Source: Candidatus Scatomonas pullistercoris (GTDB lineage Bacteria > Bacillota > Clostridia > Lachnospirales > Lachnospiraceae). Taken from it: 64,000 nt of DNA. Location: the NCBI GenBank assembly GCA_018713515.1, contig DVOO01000019.1, forward strand, positions 1 to 64,000, given 5' to 3'. The notes beneath the pieces were generated by a model. The model was not told where the DNA came from. It searched no databases and saw nothing but the letters and a program-made list of their open reading frames with translations. Position 1 is the first letter of the stretch. Every line of letters begins with the position of its first letter. Shown in pieces: positions 37,099 through 45,895 of this stretch. The position numbers were made by a program, and so were the translations under genes.

Positions 37099-37371
37099 TT
37101 ATTCTACAATAGCCAGAATATCGCCCTGTTTTACAACGATATATTCTTCGCCGTCCAGCTTCACTTCTGTACCGGCATATTTGGAATAAATAACCTTATC
37201 ACCGGCTTTTACTTCCATTTTAACCTCTTCCGTTCCCGGTCCCACAGCGATAACTTCTGCTTCCTGGGGTTTCTCCTGTGCCTGGGATGTCAGGATAATA
37301 CCTGATTTTGTCTTCTCCTCAGCTTCTAACTGTTTTAATACAACTCTGTCTCCTAACGGTACTAATTTCAT
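37099..37371 (-). CDS. groES: Co-chaperonin GroES
   Basis: The 90-aa protein starts MKLVPLGDRVVLK, has the mobile loop KTKSGIILTSQAQEK, and ends VVKQGDILAIVE. ATG 37371 is correct: AAGGAGG lies upstream, and the longer frame to 37416 runs into the CIRCE element. Confidence 0.96.
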   Translation of the reverse strand: MKLVPLGDRVVLKQLEAEEKTKSGIILTSQAQEKPQEAEVIAVGPGTEEVKMEVKAGDKVIYSKYAGTEVKLDGEEYIVVKQGDILAIVE

Positions 37372-37409
37372 TCTATATTGCCTCCTTGCTGCTTTCTGTT
37401 TCCTTTTTA

Positions 37410-37436
37410 TTAGCACTCATTCGAATTGAGTGCTAC
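37410..37436 (-). promoter_or_regulatory. CIRCE operator of groES-groEL
   Basis: TTAGCACTC (37410-37418), nine bases, GAGTGCTAC (37428-37436): the HrcA operator with one mismatch at the outer end. It lies between the promoter and groES. HrcA is encoded at 62224-63276. Confidence 0.95.
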
Positions 37437-37448
37437 TTGATGGTTCTT

Positions 37449-37477
37449 ATATTAGTGAATTTGATTCATTTTAGCAA
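37449..37477 (-). promoter_or_regulatory. groES promoter
   Basis: TTGCTA (37472-37477) and TAATAT (37449-37454), 17-base spacer, just upstream of the CIRCE element. The -10 is weak, so TATAAG two bases on is an alternative. Confidence 0.5.
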
Positions 37478-37620
37478 CCGGAAAAATCCGCTCTATTTTA
37501 ATTATATCTCATGTTTTCTCTTTATTTCTTTTTTAATCTTATTTTTTCTTATTTTTGAATTTTTTTCTTCTTCAGACAGGGGTACTGGAATACCGCGGCA
37601 TCTGCCTGCCGATCATATCA

Positions 37621-37664
37621 AAAAAAGCCGCCCCGGACCTTATTGCGGTCCACGGCAGCTTTTG
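37621..37664 (-). terminator. Terminator of codY
   Basis: A long stem (AAGCTGCCG-GGACC / GGTCC-CGGCTT) followed by a T tract on the minus strand, 14 bases after the codY stop. Confidence 0.8.
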
Positions 37665-37677
37665 TATCCTCAGGAGA

Positions 37678-38484
37678 TTACTTGTCCTCCTGCTTTTCCT
37701 TCTCTGTCTTCTTCTTGCTCTTAATTTCCTTCAGCTCATCAAAAATATAATCGTTCAGTACCTTGATATAGGTTCCCTTCATGCCGCTGGAACGGGATTC
37801 GATCACTCCCGCACTTTCAAACTTGCGGAGTGCATTTACAATCACCGATCTGGTAATTCCTACCCTGTCGGCAATCTTGCTGGCGACCAGAATTCCCTCC
37901 TCGCCGTCCAGCTCATCAAAGATATGAATGATCGCCTCCAGCTCTGAAAAGGATAAAGTGCTGAATGCGGATTTTACAACCTGTATCTTGCGGTTCTCCT
38001 CTACATTTTCTTCATTAACGGAACGCATCATCTCCAGCCCCACAACTGTAGTCCCGTACTCGCTGACGATGATGTCATCAATGTCGTACTGCGGTGAAAA
38101 TCTGTACATGAATACCGTTCCCAGTCTCTCGCCGGCGATCTCAATGGGATTAATGATCGCGGTATACTTATTTGTATTTTCACCGACAAAACCCAGCGTT
38201 TCCAGATTCACATTCTCCTTGGTGGAGAGGACGCTCAGAAATCTGTCATTCAAAAGTGCATCCACGTAGCCGCCCACCTGATCATCGATAAGCTCTTTAA
38301 TCTCCTCTACGCCAGAGCAAAGGCTGACCCCCAGTACCTTGCCCTTTTTACTGATAACCAGAATATTGGAATCGAGGCATTCCATCATCACCTGACAAAT
38401 GTCATTAAACACAACCTTTGTAGAGCTGTTGTTGTGCAGCAGCTTGTTGATTTTTCTGGTCTTGTCTAACAATTGTACGCTCAT
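37678..38484 (-). CDS. codY: GTP- and branched-chain-amino-acid-sensing repressor CodY
   Basis: The 268-aa protein has the N-terminal GAF ligand domain (NKLLHNNSSTKVVFNDIC, then PIEIAGERLGTVFMYRF) and the C-terminal winged helix with ASKIADRVGITRSVIVNALRK. CodY represses many genes when isoleucine-type amino acids and GTP are plentiful. ATG 38484 (MSVQLLDK) follows GGAAGGAG; the frame to 38559 extends upstream of the promoter. The highly charged C-terminal tail (KSKKKTEKEKQEDK) is normal for clostridial members. Confidence 0.96.
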   Translation of the reverse strand: MSVQLLDKTRKINKLLHNNSSTKVVFNDICQVMMECLDSNILVISKKGKVLGVSLCSGVEEIKELIDDQVGGYVDALLNDRFLSVLSTKENVNLETLGFVGENTNKYTAIINPIEIAGERLGTVFMYRFSPQYDIDDIIVSEYGTTVVGLEMMRSVNEENVEENRKIQVVKSAFSTLSFSELEAIIHIFDELDGEEGILVASKIADRVGITRSVIVNALRKFESAGVIESRSSGMKGTYIKVLNDYIFDELKEIKSKKKTEKEKQEDK

Positions 38485-38530
38485 TCTATTCTCCTTCCGT
38501 CCTTTTTCACCTCTGCCCCTATTTATAGAA

Positions 38531-38559
38531 AGTTTATCATGCATTCCGGAGAAAAGCAA
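38531..38559 (-). promoter_or_regulatory. codY promoter
   Basis: TTGCTT (38554-38559) and TAAACT (38531-38536), 17-base spacer, minus strand; the start is about 40 bases before the ATG. Confidence 0.6.
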
Positions 38560-38561
38560 TG

Positions 38562-38576
38562 GTTTTTCTGAAATTT
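38562..38576 (-). promoter_or_regulatory. CodY-box-like site just upstream of the codY promoter
   Basis: AAATTTCAGAAAAAC (minus strand) matches the CodY consensus at 12 of 15. It adjoins the -35, a position suited to autoregulation. It also forms part of an inverted repeat right before the topA stop, so it may instead belong to a topA terminator. Confidence 0.35.
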
Positions 38577-38582
38577 TTCAGA

Positions 38583-40667
38583 TTATTCAGTAAAGTCAGC
38601 CTCTTTTTTCTCTTCTACGTAGCCACATTTTTCATCTGCACAGACCAGACGTTTCCCTTTTTCCAGCATATATCCCCCGCATTTCGGGCATTTTTTCTCG
38701 GAAGGCTTCTGCCAGCTCATAAAATCGCATTCCGGATGGTTCTCACATCCATAATATCTGCGTCCTTTCTTTGTCTTCCGCAGAACCACCTCGCCTCCGC
38801 ATTTCGGACATTTTACTCCGATTTTTTCCAGATACGGCTTTGTGTTCCGGCAGTCCGGAAAACCGGGGCACGCAAGAAACTTGCCGTGGGGGCCATATTT
38901 TACCACCATATTGCGGCCGCACTGATCGCAGACCACATCTGTAACCTCATCTTCAATCTGGACTTTCTGAAGCTCTTCCTCCGCTTTTTGTACGGCCTCA
39001 TCCAGATCCGGCCAGAAATTCCGCACAACTGTTTTCCACGCAACCTTTCCGTCTCCCACACAGTCCAGAAGCCCTTCCATATTGGCGGTAAAATTAACGT
39101 CCACAATACTGGGAAATGCCTGCTTCATCATATTGTTTACAACTTCCCCCAGTTCTGTCATGTACAGATTCTTGTTTTCCTTGGCCACATATCTGCGGTT
39201 TATGATTGTGCTGATCGTCGGCGCATACGTACTGGGCCGGCCAATGCCCAGCTCCTCCAGAGTCTTGACCAGAGATGCTTCTGTATAGTGGGCCGGCGGC
39301 TGGGTAAAATGCTGTTCTTTATCGTATTTCAGCAGCTTCAGCTCTGTGTCCTGGTTCAGGCTGCGGAGCTGCACGCAATTGTCCTTTTTCTCTTCCTCTT
39401 CCTCCGTGTATACGGACATAAATCCGTCAAATTTAATGCGGGAGGCCGCGGCGCGGAAGCTGTATTCCCCTGCCCGGATATCTGCCGAAACCGTCTCATA
39501 TACGGCCGGTTCCATCCGGCTGGCCACAAAACGCTTCCAGATCAGCTGATACAGCCGGAACAGATCCCGCGGCAAGGCGTCCTTCATGGCTGCCGGCGTC
39601 CTTGTTACATCCGTGGGCCGGACAGCCTCGTGGGCGTCCTGCGCCTTTTTGTTCTGGTTTTCCGTAGTTTCATTTCTGGCCGCATAGCTTTCTCCGTACT
39701 GTTCCTGGATAAAAGTTCTGGCCGCCGCGTCCGCCTCCTCGGAAATACGGGTAGAATCTGTTCGCAGATAGGAGATCAGGCCCACGGTTCCGCTTCCCTT
39801 GATCTCTACGCCCTCATAGAGCTGCTGCGCCAGCCGCATGGTTTTCTGGGTGGAAAAATTCAGGACTTTCGCCGCTTCCTGCTGCATGGTACTGGTTGTA
39901 AAAGGCAGCGGTGCCTTCTTTCTCCGTTCCCCTTTCCGTATCTCCGCCACGGAGATCTCGCATCCCTCCAGGTCTTTCAAAATCCCGTTCAGCTTTTCCT
40001 CTGAGGCTATCTCAATTTTTTCCCTGCCTTTTCCATAAAAATGGGCCGTTAGAGGCTTCTTCTCTCCCGGAATCTGGAATTCCGCGTCCAGAGTCCAATA
40101 CTCCCGGGGGATAAAAGCATTGATTTCATCCTCTCTGTCTCCGATGATCCGCAGTGCTACGGACTGTACCCGTCCGGCGCTTAAGCCTCTCTTGATCTTT
40201 TTCCAGAGCAGCGGGCTGATTCTGTACCCCACCATGCGGTCCAGACATCTCCTGGCCTGCTGCTCATCCACCAGGTTCATATCGATGGCTCTGGCCTCCT
40301 TCAGAGAAGCCTTCACCGCTGTCTTCGTAATCTCATTGAAGGTGATTCTCCGCATCTTTTTATCATCCAGATTCAGCGCTTTGGACAGGTGCCAGGCAAT
40401 GGCTTCTCCTTCCCGGTCAGGGTCAGTAGCCAGATATACCTTGTCCGCCTTTTTTGCCGCCTTTCTGAGGCCGGACAGCAGCTCACCCTTCCCCCGAATA
40501 GTAATATATTTGGGCTCAAAATCATGTTCCACATCTATGCCCAGCTGACTTTTCGGCAAATCTCTTACGTGTCCATTGGAAGCTGTCACTTCATAATTAG
40601 CTCCCAGAAATTTCTTAACGGTCTTCACCTTTGCCGGTGATTCTACAATGACCAGATATTTTGCCAC
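38583..40667 (-). CDS. topA: DNA topoisomerase I
   Basis: The 694-aa type IA topoisomerase has the TOPRIM domain (VIVESPAKVKTV, then DPDREGEAIAWH), the active-site Tyr in SYLRTDSTRI, and three C-terminal four-Cys zinc ribbons (CDQCG, CPKCGGEV, CPKCGGYM). It relaxes negative supercoils. The start is GTG 40667, behind AGGAGGCA; the ATG at 40700 would need an extra untypical leader. It follows dprA in the common Firmicute order comM-dprA-topA. Confidence 0.96.
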   Translation of the reverse strand: MAKYLVIVESPAKVKTVKKFLGANYEVTASNGHVRDLPKSQLGIDVEHDFEPKYITIRGKGELLSGLRKAAKKADKVYLATDPDREGEAIAWHLSKALNLDDKKMRRITFNEITKTAVKASLKEARAIDMNLVDEQQARRCLDRMVGYRISPLLWKKIKRGLSAGRVQSVALRIIGDREDEINAFIPREYWTLDAEFQIPGEKKPLTAHFYGKGREKIEIASEEKLNGILKDLEGCEISVAEIRKGERRKKAPLPFTTSTMQQEAAKVLNFSTQKTMRLAQQLYEGVEIKGSGTVGLISYLRTDSTRISEEADAAARTFIQEQYGESYAARNETTENQNKKAQDAHEAVRPTDVTRTPAAMKDALPRDLFRLYQLIWKRFVASRMEPAVYETVSADIRAGEYSFRAAASRIKFDGFMSVYTEEEEEKKDNCVQLRSLNQDTELKLLKYDKEQHFTQPPAHYTEASLVKTLEELGIGRPSTYAPTISTIINRRYVAKENKNLYMTELGEVVNNMMKQAFPSIVDVNFTANMEGLLDCVGDGKVAWKTVVRNFWPDLDEAVQKAEEELQKVQIEDEVTDVVCDQCGRNMVVKYGPHGKFLACPGFPDCRNTKPYLEKIGVKCPKCGGEVVLRKTKKGRRYYGCENHPECDFMSWQKPSEKKCPKCGGYMLEKGKRLVCADEKCGYVEEKKEADFTE

Positions 40668-40772
40668 TTTACTGCCTCCTGTTTCTATATTTAACCGCAA
40701 GGCCGCTGAAACAGCCTCTTTAATTTACGAAAGTCAGCCCAACTATACAACAAATTTTTTTTTCTTGCAAGT

Positions 40773-40816
40773 CCTTTCTTCCGGCGCGTTTTATCCTTTC
40801 TTCCGGCGCGTTTTAT
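40773..40816. repeat. 22-bp tandem duplication at the dprA stop
   Basis: The 22-mer starting CCTTTCTTCCGGCGCG occurs twice head to tail (40773-40794 and 40795-40816). The second copy covers the dprA stop codon, so it has probably arisen by slippage; it does not form a terminator. Confidence 0.8.
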
Positions 40817-41709
40817 CCTTTTGCGCCAAAGCCTCCCGTTTCCTGTAACCGGCAGTAGCCGGCTCCGTCCTCCTCCGCAATGCCGTCCATTACCAGCGCC
40901 ATGAGAATCCTGGCCACTTCCGAAATACACAGGCCCGTATCCACGCTTAATTCTTCCAGGCTTTTTCCATCCGTGGAGAGGCAGCGCCATACCTTCCGGA
41001 AGTTTTCCGGATAGCTCCGGCAGACTTTCTCCTCCTTTTGCCATTCAGGCGCCCCATAAATGCCCAGCTCTTCCAGCAGCAGCTCAGGGGACAGAGCGAT
41101 GCCGGCCCCCTGTGCAATCAGCTGATTGCAGCCGGCGCTTAATGCATCGCCAAGTCTGCCCGGAACCGCACAGACAATCTTTCCCTGCTCCAGCCCGCAG
41201 TCTGCCGTAATCAGCGCGCCGCTTCTCTGCTTTGCCTCTACCACCAGAATCAGATCCGCAAGACCGCTGATAATTCTGTTTCTCCTGGGAAAGTGCCAGG
41301 CATGGGGTGCCACTCCCGGCTCATATTCTGAGAGAAGGCCGCCCTGTTCCCGGATTCTCCGGTACAGCCCGTAATTTTCCCTGGGATAGCAGATATCTGT
41401 GCCGCACCCCAGCACTGCAAAGGTTTTTCCTCCGCCCTCCAGAGCACCTTCGTGCGCGGCCGCGTCGATGCCGGCTGCCAGGCCGCTGATAACCTGAATT
41501 CCCCTGGCCGCCAGGCTTCCGGCAAAATATCTAGCCTGTTTTCTTCCGTATGCGCTGCAGGCCCTGGCGCCTACGATGGCAACAGATTTTTTCCCCGGCT
41601 CCGGCAGATTTCCCAGCACGTAAAGCCTTTCGGGACTGTCCGCCAGCACCTTCAGCCTTTCCGGATACATAGGATGATTTCTTACATAATATATAGGCTT
41701 TTCCTCCAT
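40813..41709 (-). CDS. dprA: DNA-processing protein DprA (short form)
   Basis: The 298-aa protein has the Rossmann-like DprA core: VAIVGARACSAYG, VISGLAAGIDAAAHEGAL, and FPRRNRIISGL. A winged-helix C-terminal segment (LEELSVDTGLCISEVARILMALV) follows. The N-terminal helix-hairpin-helix/SAM-like domain found in many longer DprA proteins (about 360 aa) is absent. DprA loads RecA onto incoming single strands during transformation. ATG 41709 follows GGAGGGTATAAT; the frame to 41805 overlaps comM. Its start lies a base or two from the comM stop. Confidence 0.92.
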   Translation of the reverse strand: MEEKPIYYVRNHPMYPERLKVLADSPERLYVLGNLPEPGKKSVAIVGARACSAYGRKQARYFAGSLAARGIQVISGLAAGIDAAAHEGALEGGGKTFAVLGCGTDICYPRENYGLYRRIREQGGLLSEYEPGVAPHAWHFPRRNRIISGLADLILVVEAKQRSGALITADCGLEQGKIVCAVPGRLGDALSAGCNQLIAQGAGIALSPELLLEELGIYGAPEWQKEEKVCRSYPENFRKVWRCLSTDGKSLEELSVDTGLCISEVARILMALVMDGIAEEDGAGYCRLQETGGFGAKG

Positions 41710-41710
41710 A

Positions 41711-43237
41711 TTATACCCTCCTGTATTCCCCCTCCGGAGACCGGTAGCAGAGAGCCTCACTGATATGCCGCTCCGAAATAATATCTTCTTCTTCCAGATC
41801 CGCAAGCGTTCTGGCCACCTTTAGTACCCTGTGGTAGCTCCGGGCGCTCAGCCCCAGCCGGCTGTAGGCAGCTTCCAGCATTCTCCTGCCTTCCCCGGTA
41901 ACAGGACAGAATCTGTCAAGATCTCCTGTTCCAAGGCCGCTGTTAAAACAGAACGTTTTCCCCCTGTACCGCTCCCGCTGCAGCCGGGCGGTCCGGGAAA
42001 CAATTTTCCGCATTTCTTCTGAAGTTCCCCCCTTCTTGTCCGGCTTCTGCAGCATTCCGCAGGGCAGCGGCCGAACCTTTATCCAAAGATCCATCCGTTC
42101 CAGCAGCGCCTGACTGATTTTTTTCCTGTATCTGTATATATCGCCCGGCGTACACCGGCACCGTTCCGGATCCGGATAACAGCCGCAGGGGCATGGATTC
42201 ATGGCGCCCACCAGCATAAAATCTGACGGAAACAGATAGGTACCGGAAGCCCTCGACAGTATAATCTGTTTTTCTTCCAGGGGCTGACGCAGCAGTTCCA
42301 GCGTACCTCTGGCCATCTCCGGCAGTTCATCCAGAAACAGAACGCCTCTGTGGGCCAGCGTAATCTCCCCCGGTCTTGGCACCCTGCCGCCTCCGCAGAG
42401 CGCCTGGGGGGACAGGGTATGGTGGGGCGCCCGGAAAGGCCGCCTGTCCATCAGCGGATTTTTTTCCGGAAGCAGCCCGGCCACACTGTATATCTGTGTC
42501 AGCTCCAGACTCTCCTCCCTGGTCAGCGGCGGAAGAATCGTGGGAATCCGCCTGGCTGCCATAGATTTCCCCGTACCCGGCGGCCCCTCCATAAGAAAAT
42601 TATGAAAGCCTGCGGCAGCAATCAGGGCGGCCCGCTTCACCGTCTCCTGCCCCCGGAGATCCGCAAAATCCACTCCATAGTCCGGAGGATTGCTGTTCCG
42701 AACAGTCTTCGGGACCAGCTCTGCAGTCTCCCGCCGGCAAAATTCCAGAAATTCTCCGATATCCCGTACCCCTGCCACCTGGATTCCTTCTACCAGCCGT
42801 CCCTCTTCCTGATTTTCCGCCGGTACAATACACAATTTCAGCCCCAGATCCCGGGCTCTTCGCACGCTGGGAAGAATCCCCCGGACACCGCCCACCCGTC
42901 CGTCCAGATGCAGTTCTCCCAGCACCATAGCTTCCCGCAGACGCTCCGGCGGAATTCTCTGCAGAGCGGCCAGTATCGCCGCCGCAATGGGCAGATCAAA
43001 CCGTACACTCTCCTTCCGCAGATCCGCCGGCGCAAGATTAATCACCACACGCTTGGGCGGCAGCCGGATCCCCTGGTTTTTCAGCGCTGTCTTTACCCGA
43101 TCCTGCGCCTCCTTCACCCTGGCTGCCGCACAGCCTACGACCGTAAAAAAAGGCAGACCGTCACTTAAGTCCGCCTCCACACGGACAGGCACAGCCTCCA
43201 CGCCCGCGATTTCCGCGGACATAACACCGTAAAACAT
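41711..43237 (-). CDS. comM: YifB/ComM family Mg-chelatase-like AAA+ ATPase
   Basis: The 508-aa protein has an N-terminal LonC-like ChlI domain (about 1-180), a central AAA+ Mg-chelatase domain with Walker A GPPGTGKSM near 220 and Walker B LFLDELPE, and the C-terminal Mg_chelatase_C domain. ComM is a helicase that extends branch migration during natural transformation. It heads comM-dprA-topA, genes with DNA-uptake roles even in species not known to be competent. Confidence 0.94.
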   Translation of the reverse strand: MFYGVMSAEIAGVEAVPVRVEADLSDGLPFFTVVGCAAARVKEAQDRVKTALKNQGIRLPPKRVVINLAPADLRKESVRFDLPIAAAILAALQRIPPERLREAMVLGELHLDGRVGGVRGILPSVRRARDLGLKLCIVPAENQEEGRLVEGIQVAGVRDIGEFLEFCRRETAELVPKTVRNSNPPDYGVDFADLRGQETVKRAALIAAAGFHNFLMEGPPGTGKSMAARRIPTILPPLTREESLELTQIYSVAGLLPEKNPLMDRRPFRAPHHTLSPQALCGGGRVPRPGEITLAHRGVLFLDELPEMARGTLELLRQPLEEKQIILSRASGTYLFPSDFMLVGAMNPCPCGCYPDPERCRCTPGDIYRYRKKISQALLERMDLWIKVRPLPCGMLQKPDKKGGTSEEMRKIVSRTARLQRERYRGKTFCFNSGLGTGDLDRFCPVTGEGRRMLEAAYSRLGLSARSYHRVLKVARTLADLEEEDIISERHISEALCYRSPEGEYRRV

Positions 43238-43446
43238 ACTTCTCCCTTCTACTCTTCTCTAAAAATAGTTGGAAATTTGCAGAAATGCCTGAGATGAAAT
43301 GCAGGTTCTCCAGATACGGCCGGACGGCCTTCCCCCTGAAATGGAAATTCCCGCTGATCTTTTCTTCATTATCCCCTGCGTCTCCGCCCCTGTCAAGCTG
43401 TTTTCCGGAGAATTCTGCTGGAAAAGCACGACTCTCTGTCCCTCTT

Positions 43447-43455
43447 CATACTATA
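43447..43455 (+). promoter_or_regulatory. Sporulation-type -10 element before sigK
   Basis: CATACTATA fits CATA-N3-TA, the -10 of SigE/SigK-type promoters, with an AC-containing -35 region about 16 bases upstream. It would give a start about 20 bases before the coding region. Confidence 0.4.
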
Positions 43456-43483
43456 AAAAGAAATCCCTTTTAAGGTGAATTTC

Positions 43484-44146
43484 TTGAAGACATTTCAGAA
43501 ACCTCTCACTGCTGATGAGGAAAAGGCATATATGCAGAAGTATCTGGCCGGCGACCAGAATGCCAAAAATGTCCTGATTGAGAGAAACCTCCGGCTTGTG
43601 GCCCACGTCATCAAGAAATATCAGGGACTGGATGAAGATCCGGAAGATCTGATCTCCATCGGAACCATCGGTCTGATTAAGGCTGTCTCTACTTTCAATC
43701 CTTCCAAAAATAACCGGCTGGCTGCCTACGCCGCTAAATGTGTGGAAAATGAAGTGCTGATGTATCTGCGTTCCCGCAAAAAATGCGCCAGGGAAGTGTC
43801 TCTGTACGAGCCCATCGGCACAGATAAAGACGGCAATGAAATCCGTCTTCTTGATATTCTGGAAAGCAATTTCGAGGATGTGGTGGAAACCTATTCCTTT
43901 GAACAGAATGTCCGGAGACTTTATGCGCTGATGGAAGAGGTTCTGACTCCCCAGGAATTCAAAATTCTGAAAATGCGGTACGGCTTTTTTGGCGAACCGG
44001 AGCATACCCAGCGGGTGATCGCCGGCGAGCTGGGCATCAGCCGTTCCTACGTCTCACGAATTGAAAAAAATGCGGTAGAAAAGCTGCGTCATCACTTTTC
44101 GAAAGATATCCGTTTTACCGTTCCGAAAAGAACTGAAAAAAGCTGA
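43484..44146 (+). CDS. sigK: Sporulation sigma factor SigK
   Basis: The 220-aa product is a sigma-70-type factor of the SigK/SigE group: NLRLVAHVIKKYQGLDEDPEDLISIGTIGLIKAV (region 2), then LTPQEFKILKMRYG and ISRSYVSRIEKNAVEKLRHHF (region 4). It directs late mother-cell transcription in spore formation. TTG 43484 is chosen because AAGGTG lies 6 bases upstream and the protein then starts KTFQKPLT as in clostridial homologues; the earlier GTG 43475 overlaps that site. No pro-sequence like that of Bacillus pro-SigK is present, and the gene is not interrupted. Confidence 0.9.
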   Translation: MKTFQKPLTADEEKAYMQKYLAGDQNAKNVLIERNLRLVAHVIKKYQGLDEDPEDLISIGTIGLIKAVSTFNPSKNNRLAAYAAKCVENEVLMYLRSRKKCAREVSLYEPIGTDKDGNEIRLLDILESNFEDVVETYSFEQNVRRLYALMEEVLTPQEFKILKMRYGFFGEPEHTQRVIAGELGISRSYVSRIEKNAVEKLRHHFSKDIRFTVPKRTEKS

Positions 44147-44171
44147 AAAAAGCTGACAGACGCATTTACTG

Positions 44172-44201
44172 TTTACAGCCCGCAGTTTTCTGTGGTATAG
44201 T
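44172..44201 (+). promoter_or_regulatory. putP promoter
   Basis: TTTACA (44172-44177) and TATAGT (44196-44201), 18-base spacer, about 70 bases before the putP ATG. Confidence 0.55.
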
Positions 44202-44275
44202 GTTAAAATAAGTTGTGCCGGCGTATCTGATTTTCGCCGGCCAAAATTAAGAAACCAAGAGGAGGAACACGAAAA

Positions 44276-45844
44276 ATGAGTGGTGATACAATCCAGATTC
44301 TGATTGCTATGATCGCATACATGCTGGTTGTAGTCGGCATCGGCCTGTTTTTCGCAAAAAGAGCACAGGCCAACTCTGAAAATTATTTTCTGGGCGGCCG
44401 TTCCCTCGGTCCCTGGGTGGCCGCAATGAGCGCCGAGGCCTCTGACATGAGCGGATGGCTGCTGATGGGCCTGCCCGGCCTGGCTTACTGGAGCGGCATT
44501 GCCGATTCTCTCTGGACCGCCATCGGCCTGGGTGTCGGAACGTATCTGAACTGGCTGCTGGTGGCCAAACGTCTCCGCCAGTATTCTACGGTAGCAGGGA
44601 ATTCCATTACCGTACCGGATTTTCTCAGCAACCGCTACCATGAGCGCAAAAAGGTGATCCTGGCTATCGCGGCCGTCTTCATTCTGATTTTTTTCACCGT
44701 TTACGCGGGAAGCTGTTTTGTCACCTGCGGCAAACTGTTCTCGACCCTGTTTGGGGCTGACTATCACGTGATGATGATTATCGGAGCTGTTTTCGTGCTG
44801 GTTTATACGTTTCTCGGCGGCTTCCTGGCGGAAAGTGCCTCTGATTTTATGCAGGCCATTGTTATGGTTATCGCCCTTCTGACCATCGTCATCACCGGCA
44901 CAGTCCATGCCGGCGGTCTGGGCGCGGTAATCGAAAATGCCAAGGATATCCCCGGATATTTCACAATGACCGGCACCGCTACTCCTGTGTTGGATGCCTC
45001 CGGTGTTCAGCAGGCCGCCGGCGGTGCTCCCCTTTTCGGGGAAGCCGGCAGTTACGGCCTTCTGACCATACTGTCCACACTTTCCTGGGGTCTTGGATAC
45101 TTCGGTGTTCCCCAGGTGCTGCTCCGCTTTATGGCTATCCGCAAGGTGGGCGAACTGAAACGTTCCCGCCGGATCGCCGTTGTGTGGGTATTTATTTCCC
45201 TGTTCTCCGCCGTATTTATCGGCCTGATCGGACGGGCTCTTTATCCCACGGATCCCACGCTGGCCACAGCCTCCGGCGCGGAAAATGTATTTATTACTTT
45301 ATCCCAGGGTCTGCTTCCGGCGCTTCTGGCCGGAATCGTCATGGCAGGTATCCTGGCGGCCACCATCAGCTCTTCCGATTCTTACCTGCTGATCGCGGCC
45401 TCCGCTGTATCAAAGAATCTGTATGAGGGAATTCTGAAGAAAGACGCGACAGACAAACAGGTCATGCGGGTTTCCCGCATTGTCCTCCTGCTGATTGCTC
45501 TGATCGGCATGGTGATCGCCTGGGATGAAAACAGCGTCATTTTCACCATTGTATCCTTTGCCTGGGCCGGTTTCGGCGCCACCTTCGGTCCCATTATGCT
45601 GTTCTCTCTGTTCTGGAAGAGAACCACCCGGGCCGGTGCCATTGCCGGCATGATCACAGGCGGTGCCATGGTATTCATCTGGAATCTTGTACTGAGCCCT
45701 CTGGGCGGCATTTTCAGCATTTATGAGCTGCTGCCCTCCTTCCTGCTTTCCTGCATTGTGATCGTAGTCGTGTCACTCTGCACAAAGAAGCCGGATCAGA
45801 CGATTGAAGATGAATTTGAAGCTGCCAGGGTTTACACAGACTGA
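44276..45844 (+). CDS. putP: Sodium/proline symporter
   Basis: The 522-aa membrane protein has about 13 hydrophobic segments and the sodium-solute-symporter features of PutP: SAEASDMSGWLLMGLPG near residue 45 and the C-terminal SSSDSYLLIAASAVSKNLY with the sodium-site serines. It imports proline with sodium. GAGGAGGAACACG precedes the ATG. It is transcribed alone. Confidence 0.93.
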   Translation: MSGDTIQILIAMIAYMLVVVGIGLFFAKRAQANSENYFLGGRSLGPWVAAMSAEASDMSGWLLMGLPGLAYWSGIADSLWTAIGLGVGTYLNWLLVAKRLRQYSTVAGNSITVPDFLSNRYHERKKVILAIAAVFILIFFTVYAGSCFVTCGKLFSTLFGADYHVMMIIGAVFVLVYTFLGGFLAESASDFMQAIVMVIALLTIVITGTVHAGGLGAVIENAKDIPGYFTMTGTATPVLDASGVQQAAGGAPLFGEAGSYGLLTILSTLSWGLGYFGVPQVLLRFMAIRKVGELKRSRRIAVVWVFISLFSAVFIGLIGRALYPTDPTLATASGAENVFITLSQGLLPALLAGIVMAGILAATISSSDSYLLIAASAVSKNLYEGILKKDATDKQVMRVSRIVLLLIALIGMVIAWDENSVIFTIVSFAWAGFGATFGPIMLFSLFWKRTTRAGAIAGMITGGAMVFIWNLVLSPLGGIFSIYELLPSFLLSCIVIVVVSLCTKKPDQTIEDEFEAARVYTD

Positions 45845-45856
45845 CGCCGGTATGGC

Positions 45857-45895
45857 AAAAGGACGGATCGCCGTATTTCGATCCGTCCTTTTTTA
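45857..45895. terminator. Bidirectional terminator between putP and the U32 gene
   Basis: Arms GGACGGATCG / CGATCCGTCC (45861-45888) with TTTTTT on the plus side and TTTT on the minus side. It overlaps the first bases after the U32 stop. Confidence 0.9.

Noticed and set aside
38559-40004. 481-codon plus-strand frame
   Set aside because: Antisense of topA, no start signals and no recognisable domain.
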